In this document: positions 37,144 through 46,561 of the stretch, piece by piece
Position numbering within the stretch: position 1 is the first letter of the stretch
How the letters are laid out: each line of letters opens with the position of its first letter
NCBI RefSeq assembly: GCF_007833215.1
Contig: NZ_CP042239.1
Coordinates: 1,984,001 to 2,048,000 of the forward strand
Reading direction: 5' to 3'
Length of the DNA stretch: 64,000 bases
Origin: Sphingomonas suaedae
GTDB lineage: Bacteria; Pseudomonadota; Alphaproteobacteria; Sphingomonadales; Sphingomonadaceae
The notes under the pieces: model-generated
Databases searched by the model: none
What the model was told of the DNA's origin: nothing
What the model saw: only the letters and a program-made list of their open reading frames with translations
Position numbers and translations under genes: made by a program

Positions 37144-38505
37144 TCATGCAGCGACTTTTGCGACGAATTCGCCCGCGCTGTTCTTGAGTACGCCCAGTTC
37201 CTGGTCGAGGACGGCAAAGCCCTGTCCGACCCGTTCGATATCGCTCGCGACGCTTTCGGTATCCTCGCGGATCGCGCCGATGGTGGCCGACATCGAATCG
37301 GCGGCAAGCGCGGTCTCGTCGACGGCGGCGGTGATCGCGGTCACCGTCTGTGCCTGGACCTCCATCGCGCCACGGATGCGGTTGGCGCTCGCCTGAACTT
37401 CCTGAACCGTGTTGCGGATCGATGCGTTGGTTTCGACCGTACCGCGCGTCGCGGACTGGATCGCGGCGATCTTCGCGGCGATATCGTCGGTCGCGCGCGC
37501 GGTCTGGTTGGCGAGGGATTTCACCTCCTGCGCCACCACCGCGAAGCCGCGCCCCGCATCGCCCGCCCGCGCCGCCTCGATCGTCGCGTTCAGCGCCAGC
37601 AAATTGGTCTGTCCGGCAATGTCACGGATCAGGCTCAGGATCGATTCGATCGATTTGGCGTGGTCGGAGAGCATCTCGCTCATCGCCACCGCCTCGCCCG
37701 CCTGCGCCGAGGCGCGCGTTGCGACATCGGCCGCGACCTCGACCTCGGTCCGCGCATCTTCGATCGCGCGGATCAGGCCCGCTGCGGTGTGCGCCGCCTC
37801 GCGCATCGCCACTGCCGACTGTTCGGCGGCGGCGGCCACTTCGCTCGCCTTGCCCAGCATCCCCCGCGCCGCGTGCGACGTGTGCGACGCCTGGGCACGC
37901 AGCGATTCGCCCTCGTTCGAGGCGCGCTCGACGGTGGTGCCGATCGAGTCGCGGAACTGGCTGGCGAGCCGGTCGCGCTCGCTGCGCGCATTATGTTCGA
38001 AATAGGCCGAGTAGAGCGCGGTATAGACCTCGCACTCAAACGAACGGAGGCGAAAGAGCAGATCGACCATTTCGGCAAGCTCGGTCGATCCGGCGTCCAT
38101 CCGCCGGTTGAGAATCTGGAGCGTCACCCGCCCGCCGGCATCGGTCATCGACAGGATCGCGGTCAGCGAGACCCCCTGGGCATAGGCGGCGGCGACGGTG
38201 CGCTCGGCCGACTGAACCCAATCCAGTCCCGAAAGGTTGGTATAGCGATTGCGCAGATAGGCAATGCCGAGCTCGATCATGCGGTCATGGTCGTGCTGGG
38301 CGAAACTCTTCTGGTCGCCATAGAAACGGCGCCATTGCTCCCAATGCGCCGCCGAAATCGCCGCCGCTTCGGGTTCGATCGCCAGCCACAGCTTGCGGGT
38401 AAGGGCCAGGTCGGCCTCGCTCAGGTCGAACAGGCGCAGCCGTTCCCGAAGATCGATTGTCGGGCTGACGCTGCCCGGCGCCGGTAATTGTTTCGATCCG
38501 CTCAC
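37144..38505 (-). CDS. Soluble methyl-accepting chemotaxis protein with globin-like sensor domain (2)
   Basis: About 453 residues from a GTG at 38505, chosen because GGGGGAT lies upstream; an in-frame GTG at 38541 is an alternative. The N-terminal helical domain ([20 protein letters not shown]) resembles the protoglobin sensor more than that of its neighbour does. At the expected proximal-His place it has Tyr108 ([14 protein letters not shown]). The MCP module is nearly identical to that of its paralogue, including 112 consecutive identical bases. There is no membrane segment or HAMP domain. It is divergent from sdhC. Confidence 0.82.
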   Translation of the reverse strand: MSGSKQLPAPGSVSPTIDLRERLRLFDLSEADLALTRKLWLAIEPEAAAISAAHWEQWRRFYGDQKSFAQHDHDRMIELGIAYLRNRYTNLSGLDWVQSAERTVAAAYAQGVSLTAILSMTDAGGRVTLQILNRRMDAGSTELAEMVDLLFRLRSFECEVYTALYSAYFEHNARSERDRLASQFRDSIGTTVERASNEGESLRAQASHTSHAARGMLGKASEVAAAAEQSAVAMREAAHTAAGLIRAIEDARTEVEVAADVATRASAQAGEAVAMSEMLSDHAKSIESILSLIRDIAGQTNLLALNATIEAARAGDAGRGFAVVAQEVKSLANQTARATDDIAAKIAAIQSATRGTVETNASIRNTVQEVQASANRIRGAMEVQAQTVTAITAAVDETALAADSMSATIGAIREDTESVASDIERVGQGFAVLDQELGVLKNSAGEFVAKVAA

Positions 38506-38695
38506 GAATCCATATCCCCCAGTCCGATCCGGACGGCACACCTCACGCCCGGTCTGATTGCCAAATCCTAAGGGTCAGAAGTTAAGGGGCGGTTAGCCAT
38601 CGTCACGTCGATCCCGGCGACGAACCTTTGCGTCGATACTTGCATCGCACGCCGCGCCGTCTAATGAGGCGGCAAACCGAACAGGGAGCCATGCC

Positions 38696-39160
38696 TTGGC
38701 CACGGCGCGCAATATCAACCGACCGCTTTCGCCCCATCTTCAGGTCTGGAAATGGGGGCCGCACATGCTGGTCTCGATCCTCCACCGCGTCACGGGCAGC
38801 GGGATGGCCACCGTCGGCGTCGGCGTGTTCCTGTGGTGGTTGTGCGCGCTCGCCGCAGGGCCGGATGCCTATGCACGGTTCCTCGACTGTTTGACGGTCG
38901 AGAGCGGCGCGCCCAACGCGATCGGCTATATCCTGGGCATCGGCCTGACGCTCAGCTTCTTCCAGCACATGATGACCGGCATTCGCCACTTCGTGATGGA
39001 TGCTGGCGCGGCGTTCGAGCTTAAGGCGAACAAGAGCTTTGCGATCCTCACCATGGTCGTCTCGGTCGTGCTGACGGCCGCGCTGTGGGGCTGGATCGTC
39101 TATGGCGATCTGGCCAAGGCACCGAAGGCCGAAACCCCCGTCGCGGCGGAGAAGAAATAA
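38696..39160 (+). CDS. sdhC: Succinate dehydrogenase cytochrome b556 subunit
   Basis: 154 residues; a membrane anchor of complex II that binds haem b and ubiquinone. Features: NRPLSPHLQVWKWGPHMLVS, SILHRVTGSGMATVG with the quinone-site Ser/Arg region, and HMMTGIRHFVMDAG with the haem-ligand His, plus three membrane helices. The start is a TTG at 38696 with AGGGAG upstream; the nearby ATG at 38691 is in another frame. Its TAA overlaps the sdhD ATG by one base. The 190-base divergent spacer to the chemoreceptor gene should carry the promoter. Confidence 0.94.
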   Translation: MATARNINRPLSPHLQVWKWGPHMLVSILHRVTGSGMATVGVGVFLWWLCALAAGPDAYARFLDCLTVESGAPNAIGYILGIGLTLSFFQHMMTGIRHFVMDAGAAFELKANKSFAILTMVVSVVLTAALWGWIVYGDLAKAPKAETPVAAEKK

Positions 39161-39558
39161 TGGGCAACGGTACCAGCATCGGCCGCGTCCGCGGCCTCGG
39201 CTCCGCGCATGAAGGCACGCATCACTGGGTACACCAGCGGATCACCGCCGCGTCGAACCTCGCATTGATGACCTGGCTGATCGTCAGCCTCGTCCGCCTG
39301 CCCGATCTGGGCTATGAAACGGTGCAGGCATGGCTGTCGGCCCCGATCGCCGCGGTTCCGATGATTCTGCTCGTCATCAGCGTCTTTTACCACTTCCGCC
39401 TCGGCCTGCAGGTGGTGATCGAGGATTACCAGCATGACGAGACGCGCATCGTGCTGCTGACGCTGCTCAACTTCTTCGCCATCGGCGGCGGCGTCTTCGC
39501 GATCTTCTCGATCCTCAAGATCGCCTTTACCGTCGTTACTACCGGAGCGCCCGCCTGA
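39160..39558 (+). CDS. sdhD: Succinate dehydrogenase membrane anchor subunit
   Basis: 132 residues, three membrane helices. [20 protein letters not shown] at the N-terminus and [19 protein letters not shown] (haem/quinone region) are typical of alphaproteobacterial SdhD. The ATG at 39160 overlaps the sdhC stop by one base (TAATG), and the stop overlaps the sdhA ATG (TGATG), giving a tightly coupled sdhCDA unit. Confidence 0.95.
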   Translation: MGNGTSIGRVRGLGSAHEGTHHWVHQRITAASNLALMTWLIVSLVRLPDLGYETVQAWLSAPIAAVPMILLVISVFYHFRLGLQVVIEDYQHDETRIVLLTLLNFFAIGGGVFAIFSILKIAFTVVTTGAPA

Positions 39559-41360
39559 TGACCGCCGCTTACAAGATCATCGATCACAGCTATGACGCAG
39601 TCGTCGTGGGCGCGGGCGGTTCGGGGCTGCGCGCGACGATGGGCTGCGCCGAAGCGGGGCTCAAGACCGCGTGCATCACCAAGGTGTTCCCGACCCGCAG
39701 CCACACCGTGGCGGCGCAGGGCGGTATTGCCGCGAGCCTCGGCAACAATTCGCCCGACCACTGGACCTGGCACATGTTCGACACCGTCAAGGGGTCGGAC
39801 TGGCTGGGCGACCAGGACGCGATCGAATATATGGTGCGCGAAGCTCCGGCGGCGGTGATCGAGCTGGAACATGCCGGCGTGCCGTTCAGTCGCAACGACA
39901 ATGGCACGATCTATCAGCGTCCGTTCGGCGGCCATATGCAGAATATGGGCGAAGGCCCCCCGGTGCAGCGCACCTGTGCCGCCGCGGACCGCACCGGCCA
40001 CGCGATGCTGCACGCGCTGTACCAGCAGAGCCTGAAGTATGACGCGGACTTCTTCATCGAATATTTCGCGCTCGACCTGATCATGGAAAACGGCGCGTGC
40101 CGTGGCGTGATCGCGATGTGCATGGAGGATGGCAGCATCCACCGCTTCCGCAGCCACGCGGTGGTCCTTGCCACTGGCGGTGGCGGGCGCGTGTATCAGT
40201 CGGCGACTTCGGCGCACACCTGCACCGGCGACGGTAACGGCATGGCGTTGCGCGCGGGCATCGCGCTGCAGGACATGGAGTTCGTCCAGTTCCACCCGAC
40301 CGGCATCTACGGCGCGGGCGTGCTGATCACCGAGGGCGCACGCGGCGAAGGCGGCTATCTCACCAACTCCGAAGGCGAGCGGTTCATGGAGCGCTACGCC
40401 CCCTCGGCCAAGGATCTCGCCAGCCGCGACGTCGTCGCGCGGTCGATGGCGATGGAAATCCGCGAAGGGCGCGGCGTCGGCAAGGAGAAGGATCATATCT
40501 TCCTTCACCTCGACCATGTGCCCGCCGACGTGCTGGCCCAGCGCCTTCCGGGCATCACCGAAACCGGCAAGATCTTTGCCGGCGTCGACCTGACCAAGAA
40601 GCCGCTGCCGGTGGTTCCGACCGTCCACTATAATATGGGCGGCATCCCGACCAACTATCATGGCGAAGTCGTGCAACTGCGCGACGGCAACCCCGACGCG
40701 GTCGTCCCCGGCCTGTTCGCGGTCGGCGAAGCGGCTTGCGTGTCGGTGCATGGCGCGAACCGTCTCGGCTCGAACAGCCTGATCGACCTGGTCGTGTTCG
40801 GCCGTGCGACCGGCCTGCGCCTGAAGGAGGTGCTCAAGCCCAATACGCCGCACCAGCCGCTGCCCAAAGGGTCGGAGGAGTATGCGCTCACCCGGCTCGA
40901 CCATTTCCGCAACGCCAAGGGTGGCTCGCCCACCGCAGAAATCCGCAAGGATATGCAGAAGACGATGCAGCGTCACTGCGCCGTGTTCCGCGACAGCGCG
41001 CTGCTGGCCGAGGGCGTCACGCATATGGACGGCGTGTACAAGCGGATGGAGGACATCGCCGTCACCGACCGTTCACTGATCTGGAACACCGACCTGATCG
41101 AGACGCTCGAACTCGACAACCTCATCAGCCAGGCGGTCGTCACCATCCGCAGCGCCGACAACCGCAAGGAATCGCGCGGCGCCCATATGCACGAGGATTT
41201 CCCCGAGCGCGACGACGCCAACTGGATGAAGCACAGCGTGGCGAGCTTCGAAGGCTGGGGCGGCAAGGGCGGCGCGGTGTCGATCGATTATCGCCCGGTC
41301 CACGACTACACGCTCACCGACGAAGTCGAGTATATCAAGCCGAAGAAGCGGGTTTATTGA
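39558..41360 (+). CDS. sdhA: Succinate dehydrogenase flavoprotein subunit
   Basis: 600 residues; oxidises succinate to fumarate with covalently bound FAD. The FAD motif is [16 protein letters not shown], and the covalent-FAD His is in [15 protein letters not shown]. Substrate-site motifs include [30 protein letters not shown] and [20 protein letters not shown]. Length is typical. In most relatives sdhB follows directly; here sdhB lies about 5.3 kb downstream. Confidence 0.97.
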   Translation: MTAAYKIIDHSYDAVVVGAGGSGLRATMGCAEAGLKTACITKVFPTRSHTVAAQGGIAASLGNNSPDHWTWHMFDTVKGSDWLGDQDAIEYMVREAPAAVIELEHAGVPFSRNDNGTIYQRPFGGHMQNMGEGPPVQRTCAAADRTGHAMLHALYQQSLKYDADFFIEYFALDLIMENGACRGVIAMCMEDGSIHRFRSHAVVLATGGGGRVYQSATSAHTCTGDGNGMALRAGIALQDMEFVQFHPTGIYGAGVLITEGARGEGGYLTNSEGERFMERYAPSAKDLASRDVVARSMAMEIREGRGVGKEKDHIFLHLDHVPADVLAQRLPGITETGKIFAGVDLTKKPLPVVPTVHYNMGGIPTNYHGEVVQLRDGNPDAVVPGLFAVGEAACVSVHGANRLGSNSLIDLVVFGRATGLRLKEVLKPNTPHQPLPKGSEEYALTRLDHFRNAKGGSPTAEIRKDMQKTMQRHCAVFRDSALLAEGVTHMDGVYKRMEDIAVTDRSLIWNTDLIETLELDNLISQAVVTIRSADNRKESRGAHMHEDFPERDDANWMKHSVASFEGWGGKGGAVSIDYRPVHDYTLTDEVEYIKPKKRVY

Positions 41361-41384
41361 TTTGCTGGCGGCTCACGCCGTCAG

Positions 41385-41720
41385 CTAAATCTCTGCGCGG
41401 TATGCCAGCCCGGGTTGCTGGAGGGTGAAGCGGGCGCGTTTCGTATCCATGCGGTCATGCAGAACGCGAACGACCAGCACCGTGTTCTCGCGGACGAGAT
41501 AGTAGATGCTGTGGCTGCCTTCACCGATCCGGCGCAGCCCGGGGTGTAACGCATCCTGCGCCGTGCCGAGTGCGGGGAAGCGTCGCAACCCCTGCATCCG
41601 CGCGTTCAACGCCCGGAGATAGACTTCCGCCTGTTCGACACCCCATTGTTCGACCGAATAGGCGTAGATCGAATCCAGATCGGCGATTGCACCGGGCAGA
41701 AGTTCCAGCCGGAGCGTCAC
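41385..41720 (-). CDS. ParE/RelE-type toxin of a type II toxin-antitoxin pair
   Basis: 111 residues with the ParE fold pattern: LLPGAIADLDSIYAYSVEQW, a middle helix (QAEVYLRALNARMQGLRRFP) and the C-terminal beta strands RIGEGSHSIYYLVRENTVLV followed by RVLHDRMD. ParE toxins poison gyrase; RelE relatives cleave mRNA, and the sequence favours ParE. Its start overlaps the antitoxin stop by 4 bases, the usual antitoxin-first order. It lies just downstream of, and convergent with, sdhA. Confidence 0.9.
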   Translation of the reverse strand: MTLRLELLPGAIADLDSIYAYSVEQWGVEQAEVYLRALNARMQGLRRFPALGTAQDALHPGLRRIGEGSHSIYYLVRENTVLVVRVLHDRMDTKRARFTLQQPGLAYRAEI

Positions 41721-41959
41721 TTAGCGGCGGTCTTCGCTGCGAGCCACGCCTCGAAGTCGAACGGGACCGGATCGCCGCTTGCCAGTCCCTCGTCAATCGC
41801 TGCGCGCAATTCCGCGAACCGCTGCTCCTCATCCTCCAACAACCGCAATCCGGCGCGGATCACCTCGCTCATCGATCCATAACGGCCTGACGCCACCTGC
41901 TGCGCGGCGAAGGCGGTGAAGTGGTCGCCCAGGGCGACGCTGGTGTTCTTGGCAGCCAT
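41717..41959 (-). CDS. ParD-type antitoxin
   Basis: 80 residues. The ribbon-helix-helix N-terminus (TSVALGDHFTAFAAQQVASG) and the RYGSMSEVIRAGLRLLEDEE segment are the ParD pattern. The C-terminal acidic part (residues 45-75) would wrap the toxin. It should repress its own promoter in the 98-base spacer upstream, which it shares with the divergent peptidase gene. Confidence 0.92.
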   Translation of the reverse strand: MAAKNTSVALGDHFTAFAAQQVASGRYGSMSEVIRAGLRLLEDEEQRFAELRAAIDEGLASGDPVPFDFEAWLAAKTAAK

Positions 41960-42057
41960 GCGGCGAGATTACCAAAATCCGGTACCGGCAGCAACGTCCT
42001 GCTGGCGCTTGACCTGATGGCCATCGCCAATCACCTTCCCATCCAGGGGGTGGTTTG

Positions 42058-43041
42058 ATGCGTTCGATCCTGCCGTTAGCCTTTGCGCTGCTCGCGCTTC
42101 CCGCCGCGTCCGCGCCGCAGCAGCCCTACTCGCCGCCGCGTCACACCGCCGACCCGCCGCCCGGCTTGGCGCGCTCAACGCCGCAGGAGGTGGTGCAGCA
42201 GGCCGATGGCGGCACGCAGATCGAGCGCGACCGCCCCGCTACCCATGCGCTCGCCGAGCATCGCCGCCTCACCCGCGCGCTCGCCACCCTCGCGCCACAG
42301 CGCAAGGGGGTGGTCGATGCCTATGTGCTGTCGGTCGGGCTCGACAGCGATCCCGTGTTCGGACGCGAGGCGCGCGAGGCGGCGAAGGTGCTCGCGCTGC
42401 GCTATGACGCGGCCGGGCGCACCATTACGCTTGCGGGGAGCGACGGCAAAGCGCCCTCGCCGCTTCCGATGGGCTCCCCCGCCGCGATTGAGGCCGCGCT
42501 CGCCCGCATTGCCGAGCTGATGGACGAGAAGGAGGATGTCCTTATCCTCTACGCCACCAGCCACGGCGCGCCGTTCGGCGTCGTCTATAATGATGGAAAT
42601 GAGGGCTATGGCGCGATCTCGCCGCGAAGGCTGGCGACGCTGCTCGACGCGCATGGCATTCATCGCCGCTTGTTGATCGTCAGCGCCTGCTATTCCGGGG
42701 TGTTCGTTCCGATCCTCTCCGGTCCGCAGACGGCGATCGTCAGCGCGGCAGCGTCGGACCGCTCCTCCTTCGGCTGCCTGGCGGAGAATGACTGGACCTT
42801 TTTCGGCGACGCCTTCGTCAACCACGCGCTGCGCAAGCCTCAGCCGCTAGGCGCCGCAGTCACCGAAGCTGTCGCGCAGATCGCCGGGTGGGAACGGAAA
42901 GGCAATCTCAAACCTTCGCTGCCCCAGCAGAGCATGGGGGTCGATGTGCAGACCTGGCTCGCCCCGCTCGAAGCGCGAATGCCCAGGGGCGCGACCCAGC
43001 CAGTCGGCAGGCCTTCCGTAGACAGCCTGCGGGGGCCGTGA
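42058..43041 (+). CDS. Exported C13 (legumain-like) family peptidase
   Basis: About 327 residues. A signal peptide (MRSILPLAFALLALPAASA) is followed by a Pro-rich stretch. The caspase-fold core has YVLSVGLDSDPVFGREA, the catalytic His169 in LYATSHGAPFG and the catalytic Cys211 in LLIVSACYSGVF. AGGGGG lies upstream of the ATG at 42058. C13 enzymes cleave after Asn/Asp or act as transamidases; the bacterial members are little studied. The next gene, 36 bases on, encodes a ClpP-like protein, so the pair may work together in the envelope. Confidence 0.85.
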   Translation: MRSILPLAFALLALPAASAPQQPYSPPRHTADPPPGLARSTPQEVVQQADGGTQIERDRPATHALAEHRRLTRALATLAPQRKGVVDAYVLSVGLDSDPVFGREAREAAKVLALRYDAAGRTITLAGSDGKAPSPLPMGSPAAIEAALARIAELMDEKEDVLILYATSHGAPFGVVYNDGNEGYGAISPRRLATLLDAHGIHRRLLIVSACYSGVFVPILSGPQTAIVSAAASDRSSFGCLAENDWTFFGDAFVNHALRKPQPLGAAVTEAVAQIAGWERKGNLKPSLPQQSMGVDVQTWLAPLEARMPRGATQPVGRPSVDSLRGP

Positions 43042-43077
43042 CGCTGATCCTTTCGCCTGGTTGCGGGTTGAAGCGGC

Positions 43078-43848
43078 GTGGAAACGCTCGTCCCCCTCAT
43101 CTTTCTGGCACTGATCGCGGTCGGCATCGCACTGGTCGCGGTCGGCATTCGGGACGGCCTTCGGCGCCGGGCGCGGGAACCTAGTCCCCGGCCGATGGTT
43201 GCGCGGGCGATGAACCAGACATTCAACATCCCCGCCCCGGCCCCCGCTCCGACCTCCGACGCGGCGCCAGCACCTCCCGCGCAAGCCCCCCAGAGCAGGC
43301 GCTACCCGCTGCTCGCAACCCCGCACATCTGCCTGTCAGGTCCGGTGGATCACGCAATGTATCAGAGCTTTCGCGACCAGTTCGCGGCCGCACCGACCGA
43401 CGGGACTTTGGTCATCGCGATCTCCACATTGGGCGGAGACCCGGAAGTCGCGCGGCTGATGGGGGACGAGGTGCGGCTGATCCGCGAATATCAGGGGCGC
43501 GAGTTGCTGTTTCTGGGCAAGGTCGCGGTCTATTCGGCCGGGGCGACGTTCATGGCGCATTTCCCCGCCGACAAGCGCTTCCTCACGCGCGGTACGCGGA
43601 TCATGGTGCATGAGCGCATCCTCTCCTCCGACATCCACCTCTCCGGCCCCCTCAAATCGCTCACCGCGACGCTCAAGGCCAAGCTGCACGAGATCGAACA
43701 TTCGATCCGGATCGAGGAAGAGGGGTTCCGCGACCTGGTCGCCGGATCGAAGATCGCGTTCGAGGAAGTCTGCCGCCGCGCGCCCGAGAACTGGTATATC
43801 GAAGCCGAGGAGGCGCGCGACCTCGGCCTCGTCCTCGACGTGATCTGA
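43078..43848 (+). CDS. Membrane-anchored ClpP-like serine protease homologue
   Basis: 256 residues from a GTG. One N-terminal membrane helix (VPLIFLALIAVGIALVAVGI) and basic residues are followed by a Pro/Ala-rich linker (50-75). The ClpP-like crotonase-fold core comes next: ISTLGGDPEVARLM, VYSAGATFMAHFPADKRF with the likely nucleophile Ser153, and RIMVHERI with the likely His178. An internal ATG at 43210 could give a soluble form. It resembles periplasmic ClpP-domain proteins rather than cytosolic ClpP, and no Clp ATPase gene is adjacent. Confidence 0.75.
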   Translation: METLVPLIFLALIAVGIALVAVGIRDGLRRRAREPSPRPMVARAMNQTFNIPAPAPAPTSDAAPAPPAQAPQSRRYPLLATPHICLSGPVDHAMYQSFRDQFAAAPTDGTLVIAISTLGGDPEVARLMGDEVRLIREYQGRELLFLGKVAVYSAGATFMAHFPADKRFLTRGTRIMVHERILSSDIHLSGPLKSLTATLKAKLHEIEHSIRIEEEGFRDLVAGSKIAFEEVCRRAPENWYIEAEEARDLGLVLDVI

Positions 43849-43932
43849 CGTTCTCAGAATATGCTCACAGGTCGCTCATGACTCCCGGTCCGGGTGCGCG
43901 CTAGCCAGAGCACTCACCAACCGGAGATCATC

Positions 43933-45315
43933 ATGGACCTGTACGCGCCCGACCGTTCGCCCGGAATGAAGCTGCTGCTGTCGCTGCTCGTCGCGGCGGT
44001 GCTGACCATTCCGCTCTTCACCGTCTATCTCCTCGTCTACGACCGGCAGAGCCAGTCGGAGACGGCGCGGAGCAGCATCGCCGAAGGATGGGGCGGGCCG
44101 CAGACAATCGCGGGACCCTTGCTCGTCATCCCCTATGCGCAGCAGATGACCGAGACGGTGCAGGAGAATGGCAAGCCCGTCACCCGCAGCTCGGTCCAGC
44201 GGCGCCAGCTGTTCATCGCCCCCGACCGCCTGAAAATCGACACGCGCATCAAACCCGAGCGTCGCGCGCGATCGATCTACGAAGCGGTGGTCTATGATGC
44301 GGACATATCGGGCAGCGCGTCCTTTCGCCTGCCCGCAGATACCGCCAGGATCGTTGACGTCGCCAGCCTTGAGTTCGACAAGGCCGAATTGCGCTTCGGC
44401 GTCGCCGATCCGCGCGGTTTGAAGCCCGCCAACCGCATCGTCATCGATGGGCAGCCCCTGACGGCCCAACCGGGCAACGGTCTCGCCGCCACGGGCGGGT
44501 CAGGCTTCTTCACCAATCTGGATGCCTCGGCTCTCCGCGAGCGCACAGTCACCGCGCAATTCACCTTCGGGCTGCGCGGCCATTCGGTCGTCGCACTCGC
44601 CCCGCGCGCGGGCGCCACGCGCTGGACGGTCACTTCGCCGTGGCAGCATCCCAGCTTCACCGGCGGCTTCCTCCCCGAATCACGCAGCGTCAACGCGACC
44701 GGGTTCAGCGCGACCTATCGCATCTCGAATCTCGCGCTCGGGACCACCCTGGTCACCACCAGCGATTCGCCCGTTGAATCGCGCGAAGCCCAACCATCCT
44801 ATCCCGCCCGGACCAGCGCCGCGCCCGCCGCGCAGGCGCAGGTCGGCCTGGTCCAGCCGGTCGATCTCTATTCGCAGGTCAATCGCAGCGTGAAATACGG
44901 GTTCCTGTTCATCGGCTTCACCTTCATGGCGTTCCTGCTGTTCGATGTCGTCGCGGGCGTGCGCGTATCAGCGGTCGAATATTTGCTGGTCGGCGCAGGG
45001 CTGGTGCTGTTCTTCGTCCTGCTCCTCGCCTTTGCCGAAGTCATCGGCTTCACTCCGGCCTATCTGGTCGCGGCGGGCGGGGTGATCGCACTGCTGACCG
45101 CCTATAGCGCCGCGATACTCGGAAGCCGCCGACGCGCCGGATTCATCGCCGGGTTGCTCGTCGCGCTGTATGGCGTGCTCTACATCCTGCTCAGCCTCGA
45201 AGCCTATTCGTTGCTGATCGGATCGCTTCTGCTCTTCGCGGCTCTCGCGGCGGTGATGTACCTCACCCGCAATCTGGACTGGGGCGGTCGCGTTGCCCCA
45301 CCGCCTGCGGCGTAA
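43933..45315 (+). CDS. creD: CreD-like inner-membrane protein
   Basis: 460 residues. An N-terminal membrane helix (MKLLLSLLVAAVLTIPLFTV) is followed by a large periplasmic domain (residues 35-310) with GGPQTIAGPLLVIPY. A C-terminal block of about five helices follows, ending in [14 protein letters not shown]. This is the CreD/inner-membrane cell-envelope family, linked in enterobacteria to the CreBC regulon and colicin tolerance; no creBC genes lie here. The ATG at 43933 has CGGAG upstream. A partial copy of its last 25 residues recurs just before sdhB. Confidence 0.9.
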   Translation: MDLYAPDRSPGMKLLLSLLVAAVLTIPLFTVYLLVYDRQSQSETARSSIAEGWGGPQTIAGPLLVIPYAQQMTETVQENGKPVTRSSVQRRQLFIAPDRLKIDTRIKPERRARSIYEAVVYDADISGSASFRLPADTARIVDVASLEFDKAELRFGVADPRGLKPANRIVIDGQPLTAQPGNGLAATGGSGFFTNLDASALRERTVTAQFTFGLRGHSVVALAPRAGATRWTVTSPWQHPSFTGGFLPESRSVNATGFSATYRISNLALGTTLVTTSDSPVESREAQPSYPARTSAAPAAQAQVGLVQPVDLYSQVNRSVKYGFLFIGFTFMAFLLFDVVAGVRVSAVEYLLVGAGLVLFFVLLLAFAEVIGFTPAYLVAAGGVIALLTAYSAAILGSRRRAGFIAGLLVALYGVLYILLSLEAYSLLIGSLLLFAALAAVMYLTRNLDWGGRVAPPPAA

Positions 45316-45327
45316 CCGCCAATCGAA

Positions 45328-45355
45328 ATGGGAGAGGGGCTGTCCCCTCTCCCAT
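45328..45355. terminator. Perfect hairpin between creD and an SDR gene
   Basis: ATGGGAGAGGGG, a 4-base loop and CCCCTCTCCCAT form a perfect 12-base stem between two convergent genes. It likely ends transcription from both directions. Confidence 0.7.
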
Positions 45356-45360
45356 CCTCG

Positions 45361-46104
45361 TTACAGCGACAGCCCGCCGTCGATATCGATCCGGGCGCCG
45401 GTGATGAAGGACGCGTCATCGCTGGCCAGGAAGGCGACCAGCGCGCCGATCTCCTCCGCCGTGCCATAGCGGCCGAGCGGAATCCGATCCATGAACGCCT
45501 TGGCCAGATCGCCATCGGCCGGGTTCATGTCAGTATCGATCGGGCCGGGTTGCACCGCGTTGACGCGAATGCCCCGCGGCGCCAGATCGCGCGCCCAGCC
45601 CTGAACCAGCAGCGCAACCGCCGCCTTGGTCGCGTTATAGACCGCAAATCCCGGCATCGGCGTCCAGTGCGACGCGTTGCTTCCGATCACCACGATGCCG
45701 CCGCCATCGCTGATCCGCGATGCCGCCGCCAGCGTCCCGGCAAAGACGCCCTCCACATTGGTCCCGAACTGGTGGCGAAAATCCTCCATCGTTCCTTCGC
45801 CGATCGGCAGCATATTGGCGACGCCGGCATTGTGGACCAGCAGGTCGAGCCCGCCGAGCGCGTCGATCGCCGCGTTGACCCCCGCTTGCTGTGCGTCCGC
45901 GTCGGCGGCATTGGCCTGGATTGCATAGCCCTTGCGCCCCGCCGCCTCGATTTCCCGGACGATCGCGTCGGCTTTGTTCTTGCTGGCAGCATAGGTGATC
46001 GCGACATCCGCGCCCTCCGCGGCCAGCCGCCGCGCGATCCCCGCGCCGATACCGCGCGACCCACCGGTCACCAGCGCGCGTTTTCCGTTCAGTCGATAGG
46101 TCAT
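45361..46104 (-). CDS. Short-chain dehydrogenase/reductase (3-oxoacyl-ACP-reductase-like)
   Basis: 247 residues, classical SDR. The cofactor motif is ALVTGGSRGIGAGIARRLAA, followed by LLVHNAGVANML and YNATKAAVALLVQGWARDL (YxxxK), and VNAVQPGPIDTDMNPADGD. The ATG at 46104 is chosen because GGAG lies at a good distance. It is divergent from an ArsR regulator across a 97-base spacer holding a perfect inverted repeat, a layout typical of regulator plus target. The substrate is unknown. Confidence 0.92.
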   Translation of the reverse strand: MTYRLNGKRALVTGGSRGIGAGIARRLAAEGADVAITYAASKNKADAIVREIEAAGRKGYAIQANAADADAQQAGVNAAIDALGGLDLLVHNAGVANMLPIGEGTMEDFRHQFGTNVEGVFAGTLAAASRISDGGGIVVIGSNASHWTPMPGFAVYNATKAAVALLVQGWARDLAPRGIRVNAVQPGPIDTDMNPADGDLAKAFMDRIPLGRYGTAEEIGALVAFLASDDASFITGARIDIDGGLSL

Positions 46105-46165
46105 TTGATGCTCCACTGCTGAGCCGGATAGCCCGGCGAGGCCGGTAGCTAGGAAGCGCCTTGAT

Positions 46166-46188
46166 ATAGTTCAATGATCCCGAACTAT
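46166..46188. promoter_or_regulatory. Candidate ArsR-family operator
   Basis: ATAGTTC, nine bases, then GAACTAT: a perfect 7-base inverted repeat in the divergent spacer between the SDR gene and the ArsR-type regulator. Its location fits repression of both genes by the regulator. Confidence 0.6.
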
Positions 46189-46201
46189 TAAACCATCAGA
46201 A

Positions 46202-46561
46202 ATGCACTATATCGGCTTGGCGATGAGCAGTTTCCTCCACCCCCGTCTCGAAGATGTGCCACTTGCCGCCGCGCTTCATGCGCTGGCAGACCCGATGCGG
46301 CTGGCGATGATCGCGCGGCTCGCGGGTGCCGAGACGATGAACTGCGCAGCGACGGCGCCCGAATGCGAGGTGCCCAAGAGCACCCGCTCCAACCATCTCA
46401 AGATCCTGCGTGCGGCGGGCCTGATCGAGACGGCGCAGAACGGCCGCGACTATCTCAACCGGCTGCGCCGAGAGGAGTTCGACGCGCGGTTCCCCGGGCT
46501 GCTCGATACGGTGCTTGAAAATGCGCGCGTCTGCGCCGCCTCCCGCGCGGCGGGGCGTTGA
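46202..46561 (+). CDS. ArsR/SmtB-type winged-helix regulator
   Basis: 119 residues. [17 protein letters not shown] is the usual ArsR start and [20 protein letters not shown] is the recognition helix region, followed by the wing at [14 protein letters not shown]. The typical metal-site ELCVC motif is absent, so it probably does not sense metal; cysteines at CAATAPEC could be redox- or ligand-responsive. An inner ATG (MSSFLHPR, 46223) is an alternative start. It is divergent from an SDR gene and followed at once by a creD remnant. Confidence 0.9.
   Translation: MHYIGLAMSSFLHPRLEDVPLAAALHALADPMRLAMIARLAGAETMNCAATAPECEVPKSTRSNHLKILRAAGLIETAQNGRDYLNRLRREEFDARFPGLLDTVLENARVCAASRAAGR

Noticed and set aside
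35704..38487. Plus-strand frame of about 930 codons with an internal repeat opposite the chemoreceptor genes
   Set aside because: It is the antisense of two paralogous MCP genes; the internal repeat merely mirrors their similarity.
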